Shown piece by piece: positions 35,446 through 53,012 of a stretch of DNA of 64,000 bases. Location of the stretch: NCBI GenBank assembly GCA_018894105.1, contig CM032118.1:36064690-36128689 (forward strand), read 5' to 3'. The stretch is from Jacaranda mimosifolia (taxonomy: Eukaryota > Streptophyta > Magnoliopsida > Lamiales > Bignoniaceae). A program made the translations under genes and the position numbers. Numbering within the stretch: position 1 is the stretch's first letter; each line of letters begins with the position of its first letter. Below the pieces are notes generated by a model. That model was not told the origin of the DNA. It did no database searches and worked only from the letters and a program-made list of their open reading frames with translations.

Positions 35446-36264
35446 TTAGTCACTTGGTTGCTGCTGGGGCGGTGGCTGCTGTGCCGGATGCTGAATATGG
35501 GACTGCAGCCACGGCATGAAAGGAATAGGAGGTCGAGGCTGTTGACCAGCATAGAGAGTAGCCTGATCAGCAGGCTTTCCCATCATCATTCCAGTTGTTC
35601 CCACTGGAAGCTGTGGGGGCATGTAGTAATATGGAAGAGCATCAGTTGCAGATCCAACTAACGGAATAGCAGCCTTAGTGATGCCAAGACTCTCTTCTTT
35701 CAATTCATCTCTCGGAATAATATCAACTAAAAAGTCAAAAACATCAGTTCTTGAAATGGCGGCTGCAATATCGTTCTTCTGAAGAGTCCGCCTTTTGTTT
35801 TCTTCTGTATGGATCCAAGATCGTAGGGTCAGCTCCAAGATGAACATCTCACATGCCTTGGCGAATATAACAGGAGCTTCAGCAGATATCATTCTAACAT
35901 CCTCATCAGCTTTCATTATCTTTTTTATTCGAGCAAGAGGGAGACTGTGGTTCTTGAAGTCAGTAGTTTGATCAATTTCTAGCATTTGATTTGCCCAAAA
36001 AGCTTGAAGTTGCTGCTGTTGCTGTTGATTATGAAATTGCTGGGCTTGATGGTAGGCAAGCTGTTGTTGGGGAGCAAAACTAGTTGGAGGTTGAATTGGA
36101 GAAGAGACTGTCCCAGCTGGAGTGCCAGTAGCCACCATAGGTGCTGTTTGATAAGGGGGAGCAGCATAAGCCATTGGACCACTGCTTGCCACAGATCCCA
36201 CCCCTGGTTGCAGTTGTTGCTGGTTCTGATGCGTCAACTGCTGCCTTTGGTCTGAATGATCCAT
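35446..36264 (-). CDS. NF-YC: NF-YC subunit of the CCAAT-binding factor NF-Y
   Basis: A single coding exon of 272 codons plus stop. The N-terminal third is Gln-rich (QQQLQPGVG and [10 protein letters not shown]). A histone-fold domain covers about residues 108-184, with [39 protein letters not shown] and [16 protein letters not shown] as its helices, followed by [11 protein letters not shown]. These are near-invariant in plant NF-YC1/3/4/9-type proteins. The C-terminus is Pro/Gln-rich. NF-YC pairs with NF-YB through the histone folds, then with NF-YA or CONSTANS-type proteins, to bind CCAAT-type promoters in the nucleus, with roles in flowering and ABA responses. The start at 36262-36264 (MDHSDQRQQ) fits homologues. 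The exact paralogue cannot be told. Confidence 0.95.
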   Translation of the reverse strand: MDHSDQRQQLTHQNQQQLQPGVGSVASSGPMAYAAPPYQTAPMVATGTPAGTVSSPIQPPTSFAPQQQLAYHQAQQFHNQQQQQQLQAFWANQMLEIDQTTDFKNHSLPLARIKKIMKADEDVRMISAEAPVIFAKACEMFILELTLRSWIHTEENKRRTLQKNDIAAAISRTDVFDFLVDIIPRDELKEESLGITKAAIPLVGSATDALPYYYMPPQLPVGTTGMMMGKPADQATLYAGQQPRPPIPFMPWLQSHIQHPAQQPPPQQQPSD

Positions 36265-37860
36265 GACTGTTAAGTATGCTGTGTAGTGTGTTCTGCCCTT
36301 GTTATGACTATATTCTCAATCCAACCCTGCATCATAACCCATGTAACGGTTCTGCTTACAAGTTCAAAAAGGAACTAATAGTCATCCAAATATCCAATGA
36401 AATACCAGCAGCTGCAAAAATGGATCACATGTGCATATCTACTATCTGGTATTATTTGGAAAAATACAATAAATATAAAAATAAACAGAAAATAGTCAGC
36501 TATAAACATGAACAGATGCAGAGTCTTCTGAGTTAAATACACCCAGCACTGAATAAAGAAAAATCAATTTCTTCTGCATAAGCCATGCTTACTCACTTCA
36601 GTTTCCAGGTTTACACTGTTATTCAGCAAGGGAAAATAAAGCAAACCCACAAGTATAGACATAGGGCAGGGATTTATTGCATTATTAAGTACAAATCACT
36701 GCATAAATTCTAACAGTTATATATAGAGCCTACAAATTCTTCTTCTAAATCCATTGCTGCAAGAACAGTGAATGGGCTAAAGTTTAAGAAGGAAAGCACA
36801 CCCATACTTCAAGTTCAACTATGTGCATATTGAAAGCTTTCCCTATTTAATGGATTGGTCTTATGCGCATTCATGAAGATCCAATCCCATTCTAATATTA
36901 TCACTAACAATATGTTTTGCCCTCTTCAAAACGGGTTGCTCTTTTGTGCACACAAATAACAAATCCCATTATCACTAGCAATATGTTTTGAAGGGAAAAA
37001 TGCTTTTGGCTTCAAAATATGCAACAGGCTTGTATACAGTTTTCCTCTTTTTTTCTTTTTTCTTTTTTAATTTGAAAGGTTGCATGCAGGCTACATATGA
37101 TTTCAATATATAAGATAGATCCCAGAAAGCAGATTGGAAACGTCGTGGCCTTCCTGTCCATACTACACAAACAGAAATCCAAAACATCAAGATAATACAA
37201 GAGAAAAAATTGGCAATCATTGCAGCCAAACCCTTGTAGGACAGTGAGAGCTTTTTGTGTTTCACACATCCTGAATCTCAAAAATTAGTTAACATTTAAA
37301 TTTCATCCATGTGCAAAATTTATTCCCAATTTCCAAGCTGGCCAAAATGTTCTACAAAACAAAAATAAAAAGAGAACCCAACCTAAAACAAGAGTAAAAA
37401 TAAAGAACATTGAGACCCAAAAATGGAAACCAATAATAATAATAAAGGTGAAAGCTGACAGGCCTGAATATTAGAAGTACATCCTATATTAACAACTATA
37501 AAGATAAAATAGCCGCAAAACTGAGAGTTTAATTAATTCCAACATAGCCGGCTGATCTTGAGGTTAACTCGAAGAAGAAAATGCACAAAAAAGAGTAAAC
37601 CACCACCAACTCACCAAAATAAATTTAATTATGGCACGATATCAGAAATCCCAAAAAAAAGGCAACTTTACACACCGGATAGAACACCATGGAATAATAA
37701 AAATAAAAGGAAAAAAACAAGGATGAGGAAAGCAAACGCCTACCCATACTTGTCGAAAAACAACCACCTGCAGATTTATTCGGTTGCACAAACCCTAGGG
37801 GGAGAGAGAGAGAGAGAGAGAGAGACGACACAATACGATTCGTAGAGAAGATTTACGTAT
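36265..37860 (-). other. 5' UTR, probable leader intron and promoter side of NF-YC
   Basis: Just upstream of the NF-YC ATG the minus strand has an acceptor-like AACAG (AG at 36268-36267). A donor-like CTGCAG/GTGG lies at 37768-37766, right after a leader-like stretch with CCCTAGGGTTTGTGC and a (CT)n run (complement of 37801-37825). This suggests a roughly 1.5-kb leader intron, as many plant NF-YC genes have. The frames on either strand in this interval show no known protein. Confidence 0.5.
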
Positions 37861-37948
37861 ACGTGTATACGACTTTTAGAGAGAGAAAGTAACAGGGGAA
37901 AAAAGGAAGGATGGACCGCAGACGACAGAGCTTTTGAATATGGTCCGA

Positions 37949-37950
<2 letters not shown>

Positions 37951-37999
<49 letters not shown>
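37951..37999. repeat. Compound (TG)n-(AG)n microsatellite
   Basis: (TG)15 at 37951-37980 is followed by (AG)9 or so to 37999. It lies in the likely promoter or leader of NF-YC. The translated frames over it are low-complexity shadows. Confidence 0.9.
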
Positions 38000-38826
38000 C
38001 ACGTGTCTTTTTGCGGAGAACACGACATTGGGAGGAATAGTGCTGTAGGTGCCCACGTGTTGAATAATAATAGGTCCTTCGGGATTGCTCGCCTGGGTGG
38101 CTGTGACGTAGCAAGGTGACAAGTAAATCACTTGGGTTAAGATTATTGCGATTTTAATCAAGGCTAACTACTTAACTAGATAAAGAATGCGATTTAGATT
38201 TCAAGGACGGAATGCAAATTATCACTACATTATTGGTTTAAAATATATATATATATATATATATCACTAAATTTATTCTTTTTCCTATTTCTTCTTCTAA
38301 GTGCAGGATAACTTCAAAGGGTTGTGAGTTTTTCTCTACTGATTGAGACTCTCCCTTCACCACTCTCATGGGAATGGTCTACAAATTTCATAACTATTCT
38401 CTTCATAACCGCTTCCTTAACCAACGCGTGAATCTAACTTTGCTCAATTTTTTTTTTAATTTTTCCTTAATAAATTTAATTTTAGAACTGTGTAATATTT
38501 TTAAAATCTGATTAATAGATATTCTTTATTACACGCGCATGAGAATTAAAAATTTGTTATAATTCGAATCTTAAACCTTATAAATATAAGTAAGAAATAA
38601 TATCACTTAACTAATTGACTACTCAGCAATCTAATTACCAGAATAATATTTAAATTCGTTATTTTCAAAAATAATAAAAAGAATTATGAATGAAAATATA
38701 CAAATTTAATAATAAAATACTTAAAAAAATAGCATTTTCTTTCTTTGTTCTTGTTTTCTAAAGAAATATTTTTTAATACTTATAACCTACTTCGGATATC
38801 TATATATTTAATAAAAAAGATTACTT
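38000..38826. other. Upstream spacer of NF-YC
   Basis: Contains a (TA)n run at about 38242-38264. A stretch at about 38540-38640, read on the minus strand, resembles the SINE at 12937 (GAGTAGTCAATT at its start and GATTCGAAT in the B-box place). It is too diverged to call with confidence. No gene was seen. Confidence 0.45.
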
Positions 38827-38829
38827 TAA

Positions 38830-39217
38830 GGGCTAATTTGCTTGGAGTGATGTGATTATAAATGATATACAAATAAATGGATATATTTTAAATTTATCAA
38901 GATAAAGCAATATAATTTCACGTTTCGTTGGTAAGATTAATTGAAAAGTAAATTAAAACAAAATATATAATTTTAAGATTATAACATTTTACTATTTATT
39001 TTAATATATCTTTTTTATATACTAATCAAGTGTGATTTGATCTTTTGGAATCTTATCCAACTCAAGGAAAATGTATCAAGCATCTCACTTCTTGATCCAT
39101 ATTTCAACTTAATATAGGGCCAATGACTTATTATGAGCCCTATATCAAGACAAACAAACAATAAATTATGAGTGATTATGCATCTATCAAGTATAATCAA
39201 TTGAAACAAGCAAGCCC
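38830..39217. mobile_element. PIF/Harbinger-like MITE, 388 bp
   Basis: The left end is GGGCTAATTTGCTTGGA and the right end is TGAAACAAGCAAGCCC. The complement of the right end, GGGCTTGCTTGTTTCA, is similar to the left. TAA flanks both sides (38827-38829 and 39218-39220). This is the size and target duplication of a Tourist-type MITE. The inverted repeats are imperfect. Confidence 0.65.
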
Positions 39218-39220
39218 TAA

Positions 39221-39280
39221 GTTAATAAATTGTGGAAAAATAGGTTATAGGAACGAATTCATAACATTTTAACATCCCTA

Positions 39281-39335
<55 letters not shown>

Positions 39336-39733
39336 AAGAAGAAGTAGAATAATTTTTGTCTGAATTTTGTAATCAAGAAAATGATTAGTGAAATTTATCA
39401 ATTTTTTAAAATATTTAAGAGTTCATAATATACTTTATAATATATTTCTAACGTTTGATAAAAAATTTATTTTATTGTATTTAAGCAATTCAACATTTAT
39501 TTTAAATTAAACTTAATATCTTTCAGAACATATAAGAAGGGGGCTTTTAGGAGGAAATGCCCAAGTAATGAGGGAAATTATGTGAAAATGATGTGGATTA
39601 GGTTTTTGTTGGGGCATGCACGTGGAGTGCGTGTGGGGTATCAATATCAGCATGAAAGAGCACAGCGTCACGTTCATTGTTCACAGTACCAAAACCCACA
39701 GGCAACCTGATCACGTGACTGAGGACTGAGGTC
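39221..39733. repeat. Spacer with (TA)n-(TG)n microsatellite and two G-boxes
   Basis: The microsatellite spans about 39280-39330, with (TG)17 or so. G-box cores CACGTG are at 39619-39624 and 39712-39717, just left of the LINE insertion site, and look like part of a promoter. Confidence 0.6.
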
Positions 39734-39781
39734 ACTCCGCTGTTGTCTTTTTTTTTTTTTTTTACTCTAAAAGATGAAAAT

Positions 39782-42700
39782 TCATTCCAACTCAGTAGAA
39801 ATTACATGAGAAATAAATATAGGAATATTGTCTTCCCACAAGTAATGTTCAGTCATAAAAACTGCAGCCTTAGCAACACAATGAGCTGCTTGATTTATTG
39901 AACGCTTAACAAAACAAATATTACAATTTGTAATCTCCGACAAAAGAGATTTACAATCTAAGATAACCGAACCAAAATAAGAATTATCCTCCATGCTACT
40001 TGATATTGCATTCACAACAATTAAAGCATCCATTTCTAAAATAACTTGTGACTTATTCATTCCTTTGATCCAAGAAAGAGTCTCTTTGAGCGAAATAGCT
40101 TCTGCAAGTGCCGCATGAACCCTGCCTCTATGTGGAACAGCCATGGAAGCACAAATCCTTCCTTGATTGTCTCTTAAGACAGCCCCTGTACCAAAAGATG
40201 AGCAGTGTTGGTTCATAGCAGCATCAATGTTACATTTTAACCAACCTTGCGGAGGCACTGCCCAGCTCATAGTTCCAGTTACTTGACAATTCTGATTTGG
40301 GAAAAGTTTATCTTGTTGAGCCATCCTCCATTCTTGAAGAACAGAGGTAGCTAACGTTGTAACATGTCTCACCTATTTTAATCTTCCAGTCCAAACAAGT
40401 TAGTTCCTATTTTGCCAGATACTCCAGTTTAACATCAAAACTTGGCAACCCATTTCAACATCCAGGGAGGCCAGTACGTTATCCAGCCATTGAACAAAGG
40501 TTTCTGCAGAAAAAGCAAATACTGTATTCCATAATCCAACAACCCTCCAGCAGTCAGTAGCAACAGGACAAGAAACTACATGTAATGGCGTTTCAGTGTT
40601 ATTTCCACAAGCTGGACAAAGGAGATCAATATTAACATTTTTTTCCCACAATCTATTCTTTGTTGGAAGACAATCACAACAGGCTCTCCATGCTAAGTTG
40701 CGGACCTTGGGAGGAATTTTCAGTTTCCATATCTTGTTGCTCCACACCCCTAATACCGAATTACTTGCAGTTGTATCATGAGCATCACATAACATTCTAT
40801 AACAACTCTTCACATTGTAGATGCCCTTAGAATCTTCTCTCCATAACCAAACATCCTTTTTTCTTCTACAACTCAACAGGATGCTAAATATAAGACTAGC
40901 ATCTCTGTCATTAAAGGAGGACAAAATCAGGTTCTCATCCCAAACAATCTGCTCCTGTTTAATGAGACAAGAAACAATTTGGTTAGCAAGATGAGAGGAA
41001 ATACTAGATGAAATCTTTGGATTTTGATAATCTGGCAACCAAGGATCTCTTCCAATGATAATATCCCTTCCTGAACCAACTTTCATTTGACAACCCCTGT
41101 ACACGCTATTTTGGGCAGCCAAGATGCTACGCCATATATAGCACGGATTATGTCCAAGTTTTGCTTCCAAAAAAGTCTTCCCCCGATAATATCGAGCTTG
41201 AACAACTCTAGCAACCAATGAATTCGGGCAAGTTAGCAAACGCCAACCTTGCTTCCCTAGCAGAGCCAGATTAAATTCATGAAGTTTTCTAAACCCCATT
41301 CCTCCTTGATGTTTTGGTTTACACAACCGATCCCAACACATCCACTTAATTCTAGTTGAACGATTAGCATTCATACCTTTATTACTCCACCAAAATCCAT
41401 TCATTAGTCTTTCTATGTCCATGCAAAGATCCTTAGGAATAAGGCACACACTCATTAAGTAGTTTGGAATGGATTGAGCAACCGTTTTGAGAAGAATCTC
41501 CTTACGCGCTCGAGACAACACCTTTTTGTTCCAACCGTGTAATCTTTGCCAAATTTGTTCTTTTATAAACTTAAACAAGTCTTTCTTCTTTCTTCCAATT
41601 AGAGAAGGCAAGCCTAAATAGGTACTATTCTCTCCCTACAAATTCACATTCAGCCTTGAACTAATTTCAATCCTCATCGAATCTGGCGTATTGGAACTAA
41701 AATAAACGGATGATTTCTGGAAGTTGATTAAGTGACCAATGGCCCATTCATACTTCCTCAGACACTCCCTTATAACATCACATTCTTCACCGCTAGCTTT
41801 AAAGAAGACCATACAATCATCAGCAGAAAATAAATGACTAATTGTTGGGGCCCTTCTAGCAATCTTGCAACCATGTAGCTTGCCTTGTCTTTCCATAGAA
41901 GGAAGAATAAACGACAGACTTTCAGCACATATAATGAATAGATAAGGCGACAAGGGATCGCCTTGTCTCAATCCTCTACTCGGTTGAACCGATCTTATCT
42001 CATGCCCATCATAACTGAATTTATAATGCAAAGATTCCACACACATCATCACAAGATTTATAAATTTCTAATCAAACCCCCAAGTATTCAGCATTCTTCT
42101 CAAGAAGCCCCATTCTACTCGATCATAAGCCTTACTCATATCAATTTTTAGTGCAGTCATCCCATATTTTCCTTGCTTCTTTCTCTTAAGGAAATGCATA
42201 ATTTCAAAAGCAATAATCACATTGTCCGTAATAAGTCTACCAGGCACAAAAGCACTTTGATAATCTGATATAATATGAGTCAAGAACTTCTTCATTCTGT
42301 TTGCCAACACCTTTGAAATAATTTTATAAATAACATTACATAGCGCAATGGCGTGGAGTTCAGTCACATATTCAGGGCATTTCTTCTTAGGGATCAAAGT
42401 AATAAGAGTGTCGTTCATACCTCGGGGCAACCGACCATTTCTCAAACAGGATAGGCATGCTTTAGTCACATCTTCCCCAATGATATTCTAGTAGTTCTGA
42501 TAGAATGCTGGGTTCAGACCGTCAGGACCTAGAGATTAATTTGGATGTATTGCAAAAATGGCTCGCTTGATCTCATCTTCTTTAAAGTCAACAATTAGTT
42601 CCCTGTTCTGTTCCATATTCACCCTTGCCTGGATCCCATCTAGAATAGAGAAATCAGAACAGTTTTGTGAAGTGAATATATCATAATAATAGTCATGGAT

Positions 42701-43867
42701 TATGTTTCCCAGACCATCGTCCCATCCCTTCCAGTTTCCATCAGAATCTCATAATCTGCTAATTGAATTCTGTTTTTGCCTAGTCGATGCCTTTGCATGA
42801 AAGAATTTGGAGTTAGAATCACCATCACGAAGCCAGAATTGTTTAGCCCTTTGACGCCAAAAATCCTCTTGTTGTTGTAGTATTGCAAGATACTCCTTCT
42901 GCACTATAACATATTTTCTTTGAGAGTATGGATCACGGTGACTCTTTAATACTCGCATTTCAGACTTGCACCTATCAATACGCTCCCAAAATTGAGAAAC
43001 CAGTTTACTACCCCACACCGACAACGTCTTGCCACAGAGGTTTAATCTGTCAAGGATTGAATCACCTTTACTGCTCTCCTAACTCCTAGCGATAATTTCC
43101 CCGCATTCACCACTCCGTAGCCAGGCAATCTCAAACCGAAACCATTTTTGAGATATTTGATATACAATTCTAGCTGGTATTAAGAGAATTGGTGAATGGT
43201 CCGATCTAGCTATTTCTAAGTTAATGACTTTTGCATCTTTAAACACGTTCACCCCTTGCTGATTAGCAAAAGCCCTATCCAATTTCTCCATCACCCACTT
43301 TTCAGTGCCTCTGCTTCTTTCCCAGGTAAACTGATGCCCATATAAGCCCAAATCAATAAACCCACATCTGTCGATAGTATCCTTGAAACCTTCACATAGC
43401 CACAGGGGGTGTGGGCATCGTCCAACTTTCTCGGATGGATAAAGGAGATCATTGAAGTCTCCAATACAAACCCAAGGAAGGGTTGATTGATTCTTCAGAT
43501 GATACAAGAGTTCCCAAGATTCCCTCTGGCGAGACCGTTCCGAGCAGCCATAAAAACCAGTGAGACGCCACTTCTTTTCACCATCAATATGGATTTCAAT
43601 ATCAATATGATGACGAGAATAGCTAATCAATCGTGCCATATCTTCTATGCGCCAGAACATCGCCAAACCACCTCCATTTCTTAGACTGTCAACAACAAAT
43701 AAACCCTCAAAACCAATAGCAGATCTCACCCTCTCCAGTTTTTCCTTGTTTGTCATCGTTTCCATAACAAAAATAAAATTGGGCCTCTTAGACTTAATTA
43801 AGTCCTTCAGAACTTGAATTGTATGTGGGTTCCCAAGCCCACGACAATTCTAACTTAAGATACTCAT
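39782..43867 (-). pseudogene. LINE ORF2: endonuclease, reverse transcriptase, RNase H
   Basis: One frame of 1362 codons with nine premature stops (at about 43850, 43079, 42749, 42536, 42488, 42068, 41636, 40400 and 40373) but no frameshift. Domains in order: apurinic-type endonuclease (WVCIGDFNDLL, then ARSDHSPI, to about 43100); RT (about 42540-41500, with DYQSAFVPGRLITDN, KIDMSKAYDRVEW, GLRQGDPLSPYLF and the catalytic box FSADD); zinc-binding zf-RVT (WRACCDCLPTKNRLW); RNase H (KCNIDAAMN, then FGTGAVLRDNQG, to 39782). The catalytic box has Ser where Ala, Tyr or Phe is usual. The protein cannot be made intact. Confidence 0.9.
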
Positions 43868-45017
43868 TGATGCTGGCAGGCCTGAACACCAGAGCCCGCC
43901 AGTTGCAAGTTTTTTGACCCAATGTAATTCACCTCACATTCAAGAAGATTTTGGTCTTCAGAACTCTCCCCAGTCCACCTAATCAGCCCATCTTCCAAGC
44001 GCTTTTTTTTAGGATCTGCTCCTCTAAGCCCAAAATGTTGGCCCAAATTAATAGGATTAAGAAGTCTTGCAACTTCTATATCCTTGAGGACGTTGTTATC
44101 AACAGTTACAGGATAACCGTCATATGCCTCTGCATTCCTCATCATCTCCGAATTTGGCGCCCCACTATCTTCCTTACCATCCACATCTCCCCGGAAACTG
44201 TCATCACCTTGTTCCAACATCCCTTCCGGCGACACTTTATTTCGAAGCCAACATTCCTCTATATTTGATTGTGGTATGCGAATGGAGCTCTTAACCAACT
44301 ACCATATGGGAATTGAATGTCAATGTCAGAGCGATCAATCTCATAGAGTTTGACACAAAATCTTTCTGAATGTCCAATGATTCCACAGAAGAAACAAAAT
44401 GTCGGGAGTCGTTCATATTTAAAATTGACCCAACACCAGTCTCCACCCTGTTTTTTTATTTTCATTTGTCTTTTAATTGGTACCTCAACATCCAACATCA
44501 CTCTAATCCTCAGAAAAAGCTTCCAGATTTCTCCAAAAAAAATTTGATCAGATTCGATGTATGATCCGAGAAAATCTCCTATATTTTTACAGGTCTTTTC
44601 AGTGAGAAAGCCAACTGGTAGATCATACACTTGAACCCATATGCTGACATGATGTAGCGAGAGATTTTGTGGTTGGTCACCCGACATTACTTGTTTAAGT
44701 ATGAAAAGTTGCTGATTGAACGTCCATGGCCCTCCGGTCAAAATCCGCTGCATATCCAGTTCATGAAATAACTGAAAAAGATACCTGCTTTGATTTAGTT
44801 CCTTAATACAAATGCCCTTCACCGGTTGCCAAATTGATGCCATTGTATTCTTGAAAGCCACAAAATTGACATGTTTAGATGTGAGCAAACGGCCTACTAT
44901 ACAGAAACGCGGCTGAATTGTTTCTTCAATCTCATCAAAGTCTTCTAGAATGACACCTCTTTCCTCCTCTTCTTCAAGGGAAACTTGCGCATACTGATTC
45001 ACCAACTCATTATCCAT
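43864..45017 (-). pseudogene. LINE ORF1 (DUF4283-like, CCHC knuckle), one frameshift
   Basis: Starts MDNELVNQYAQVSLEEEEE at 45017. The middle has the plant LINE ORF1 domain (GGPWTFNQQLFILKQ, then SIWVQVYDLPVGF) and ends with a zinc knuckle CFFCGIIGHSERFC (C-x2-C-x4-H-x4-C). The reading frame changes near 44280-44300. The second part (44298-43864) is a variable acidic tail that ends at a TGA overlapping the ORF2 start. In LINEs this protein binds element RNA as part of the ribonucleoprotein. Confidence 0.8.
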
Positions 45018-45110
45018 GATAGTGGAGAAAGCAAAGAGACTTATCAGAGAGATAAGAGTAACATGCACTTGTCAAAAGACAAGAAAAAAATTATACTCCG
45101 CTGTTGTCTT

Positions 45111-45557
45111 AATTTTTCCTATCCATATTATATATAAGCCAAAAGCTGTTTCCTAGTCTCCGTCCTTTCCCTCTTTTGCAATTTTTTTTTCTTTTTCTTT
45201 TTTTTTTTTTGGTTTTTCTCTTTATGAATTTTTGCATTCTTTCGTGTTGCCTGATCCAAGAATTTCATTTATTTGAAGAAAAATTTTAAATAGAAATACT
45301 TAGATATCTCGATGTCAAATGTTGAATCTCAAATCCTCGAAGAATAGTTTCAAAATAAAAGAGAAGTGACTTCAATTTTAAGGTACGAAAATTATACAAA
45401 TAAATTTATTATTAAGAATTTAAAAATCCATTAATTCAAATTCAAATTGGGTTAAAAGTTAAATAGTATGTCATTTGGAGGAATAATGGCTAATAATTTG
45501 TACAAAAGAATCTAGAATAAGAAGTTTTCACTAAATGTGAATTTGGATGGAGTAAAA
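45111..45557. other. Spacer with a TATA box next to the LINE
   Basis: TATATATAA is at 45129-45137, followed by pyrimidine-rich sequence like a 5' UTR. No coding sequence follows on the + strand before the minus-strand kinase gene. Confidence 0.45.
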
Positions 45558-45914
45558 GAGCGTTTAATCAAATTATTTGAAAATCTTATAAATTTAGACA
45601 TTTTATAAAATATTTTTAAAATCTATAAGATGCTATATCTTATTTTAAATATAAATTCTTAAAATGATTAAATGAAATAAGATCTCTGACCTTATGTGTG
45701 TTAGTAATAGTAGCCTTTTTACTAATATTATTAAAACTAAAAATTTATTAAAATTTAAAAAAAAATAAATTAGGGACTCTTTAACTTTTCTTTAAAAGAA
45801 TTATAAAATTTAATATCTTATTTTTCTTAAAAAAATTTATGAAATATTTTATAACATCTTATGAGCCTTCAAAACATTTGATTTTGAAAAGCTTAAATTC
45901 ACCCAAACACCCTC
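45558..45914. mobile_element. PIF/Harbinger-like MITE, 357 bp, related to the one at 23911
   Basis: The right end ACCCAAACACCCTC is identical to that of the MITE at 23911-24341. The left end GAGCGTTTAATCAAA corresponds to its GAGGGTATTTGCTAA with changes. Right flank is TAA; left flank is AAA (45555-45557), so the 3-bp duplication has one mismatch. The interiors share TTATAAGATGTTAT-type words. Confidence 0.7.
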
Positions 45915-46984
45915 TAAGATGTTAAAACCACTTAAGGTTAGTTTGCATATTTTAAAAATCTATTTTCCCCTCTTGTTGTGTTCTTAATTTTCAAACCAAC
46001 CCTAATTTCCTTGCATTCATTTAAGCAATTTATGAGTCGGTCAAGTAGCAAGACTAATGAGTGGAAGACAAAGAACACGTCACGATTATGGTTTCCCCAG
46101 CATAACAGACAGTGAGTGGATCAAACGAGATGAAGTGTCTATTTTAAGAGTCGAGGAAGCGAAGTACTGCATTTTTTTTATTTTTTTTATTTTTTTATTT
46201 ATTGGTTCCTCTTACTTGAACATAGCTCAACATTGACAACAGACAGTACCATGTGATGATAATGCACAACTTTAGGGCGCAAAAGAATAAAGTATCATTC
46301 ACCGAGAATAAATTATGTAGAGAATAAAGTTCTAGAATAAACCAATATCTTCACTTACTATCCTAATAAACGGTCTTTCGATAGAATTGTCCTTTAAAGT
46401 TGTCCTCGTTGAGACCCTGACGAGAATTAGTGAAGGCATTTCTGCTTCCTGACGTAGCAACATAGTTAAATAATGTCTGTTAGAGATATTGGGCTCAAAT
46501 TTGGATTTTGTGATCAGCCCATCACTTGCAGAGAGCCCACTTAGAGGAGGAGGAGGAGATCTCTTAGTTGATGAAGGGATGGAAATGTGGCCACATTTTA
46601 ATAATAGAGCTCTCCTCCACCAGCCATGTAAGCCAACTCAACCAACTCTGTCTCCAGGAAGAATCTTGTGTTAAAAGGCTACTGTGCCATTTTCTCCCCA
46701 AAATTGTTCTTCAAAATATTTCTCTTCTGTCAATCTTGAATGAATTTCAAGACAAGGCACATTCTAGTAGATCATAATTGAAACGAAGAAACACGCACAC
46801 AGCATAGGGAGGTATAACCTTTGCTCACACCGCAAATTTTCAAAAACTTGACACAAAGTTCCAGCATAGCGTGCCAATTTCAGGCCATTTGTTCACTGTG
46901 ACGCACTTTTCCTAGCATGTATAATTGAATGAACTAATTGCTTTTTATTTGTAAAGAAGATACCAAAACATCTTTTAGTGTCTA
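45915..46984. other. Spacer and 3' UTR of the kinase gene
   Basis: The part nearest 46984 should be the kinase 3' UTR. The + strand frames at 46489-46777 have no recognisable features. A poly-T tract is at about 46171-46199. Confidence 0.5.

Positions 46985-53012
<6,028 letters not shown>

Larger units (their letters stand above)
39750..45094 (-). mobile_element. L1-type LINE, full length, 5345 bp
   Basis: The element is flanked by a perfect 16-bp duplication ACTCCGCTGTTGTCTT (39734-39749 and 45095-45110). It ends, on the minus strand, in a poly-A tail (T-run 39750-39763). It holds ORF1 (45017-43864) and ORF2 (43867-39782) in the usual order. The 5' UTR is only about 77 bp, but the coding region is complete, so it is close to full length. 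The intact duplication and the lack of indels in ORF2 suggest a fairly recent insertion. Confidence 0.93.

Noticed and set aside
37558..38161. Frames with runs of Ser-Leu or Thr-His
   Set aside because: They are translations of (GA)n and (TG)n microsatellites and not proteins.
38540..38640. Second SINE
   Set aside because: B-box-like GATTCGAAT and a similar 5' part are visible on the minus strand, but no target duplication or A tail could be identified.
46489..46777. Two overlapping + strand frames upstream of the kinase 3' end
   Set aside because: No similarity to known proteins, no splice partners and no leader features. They lie in the spacer or 3' flank.
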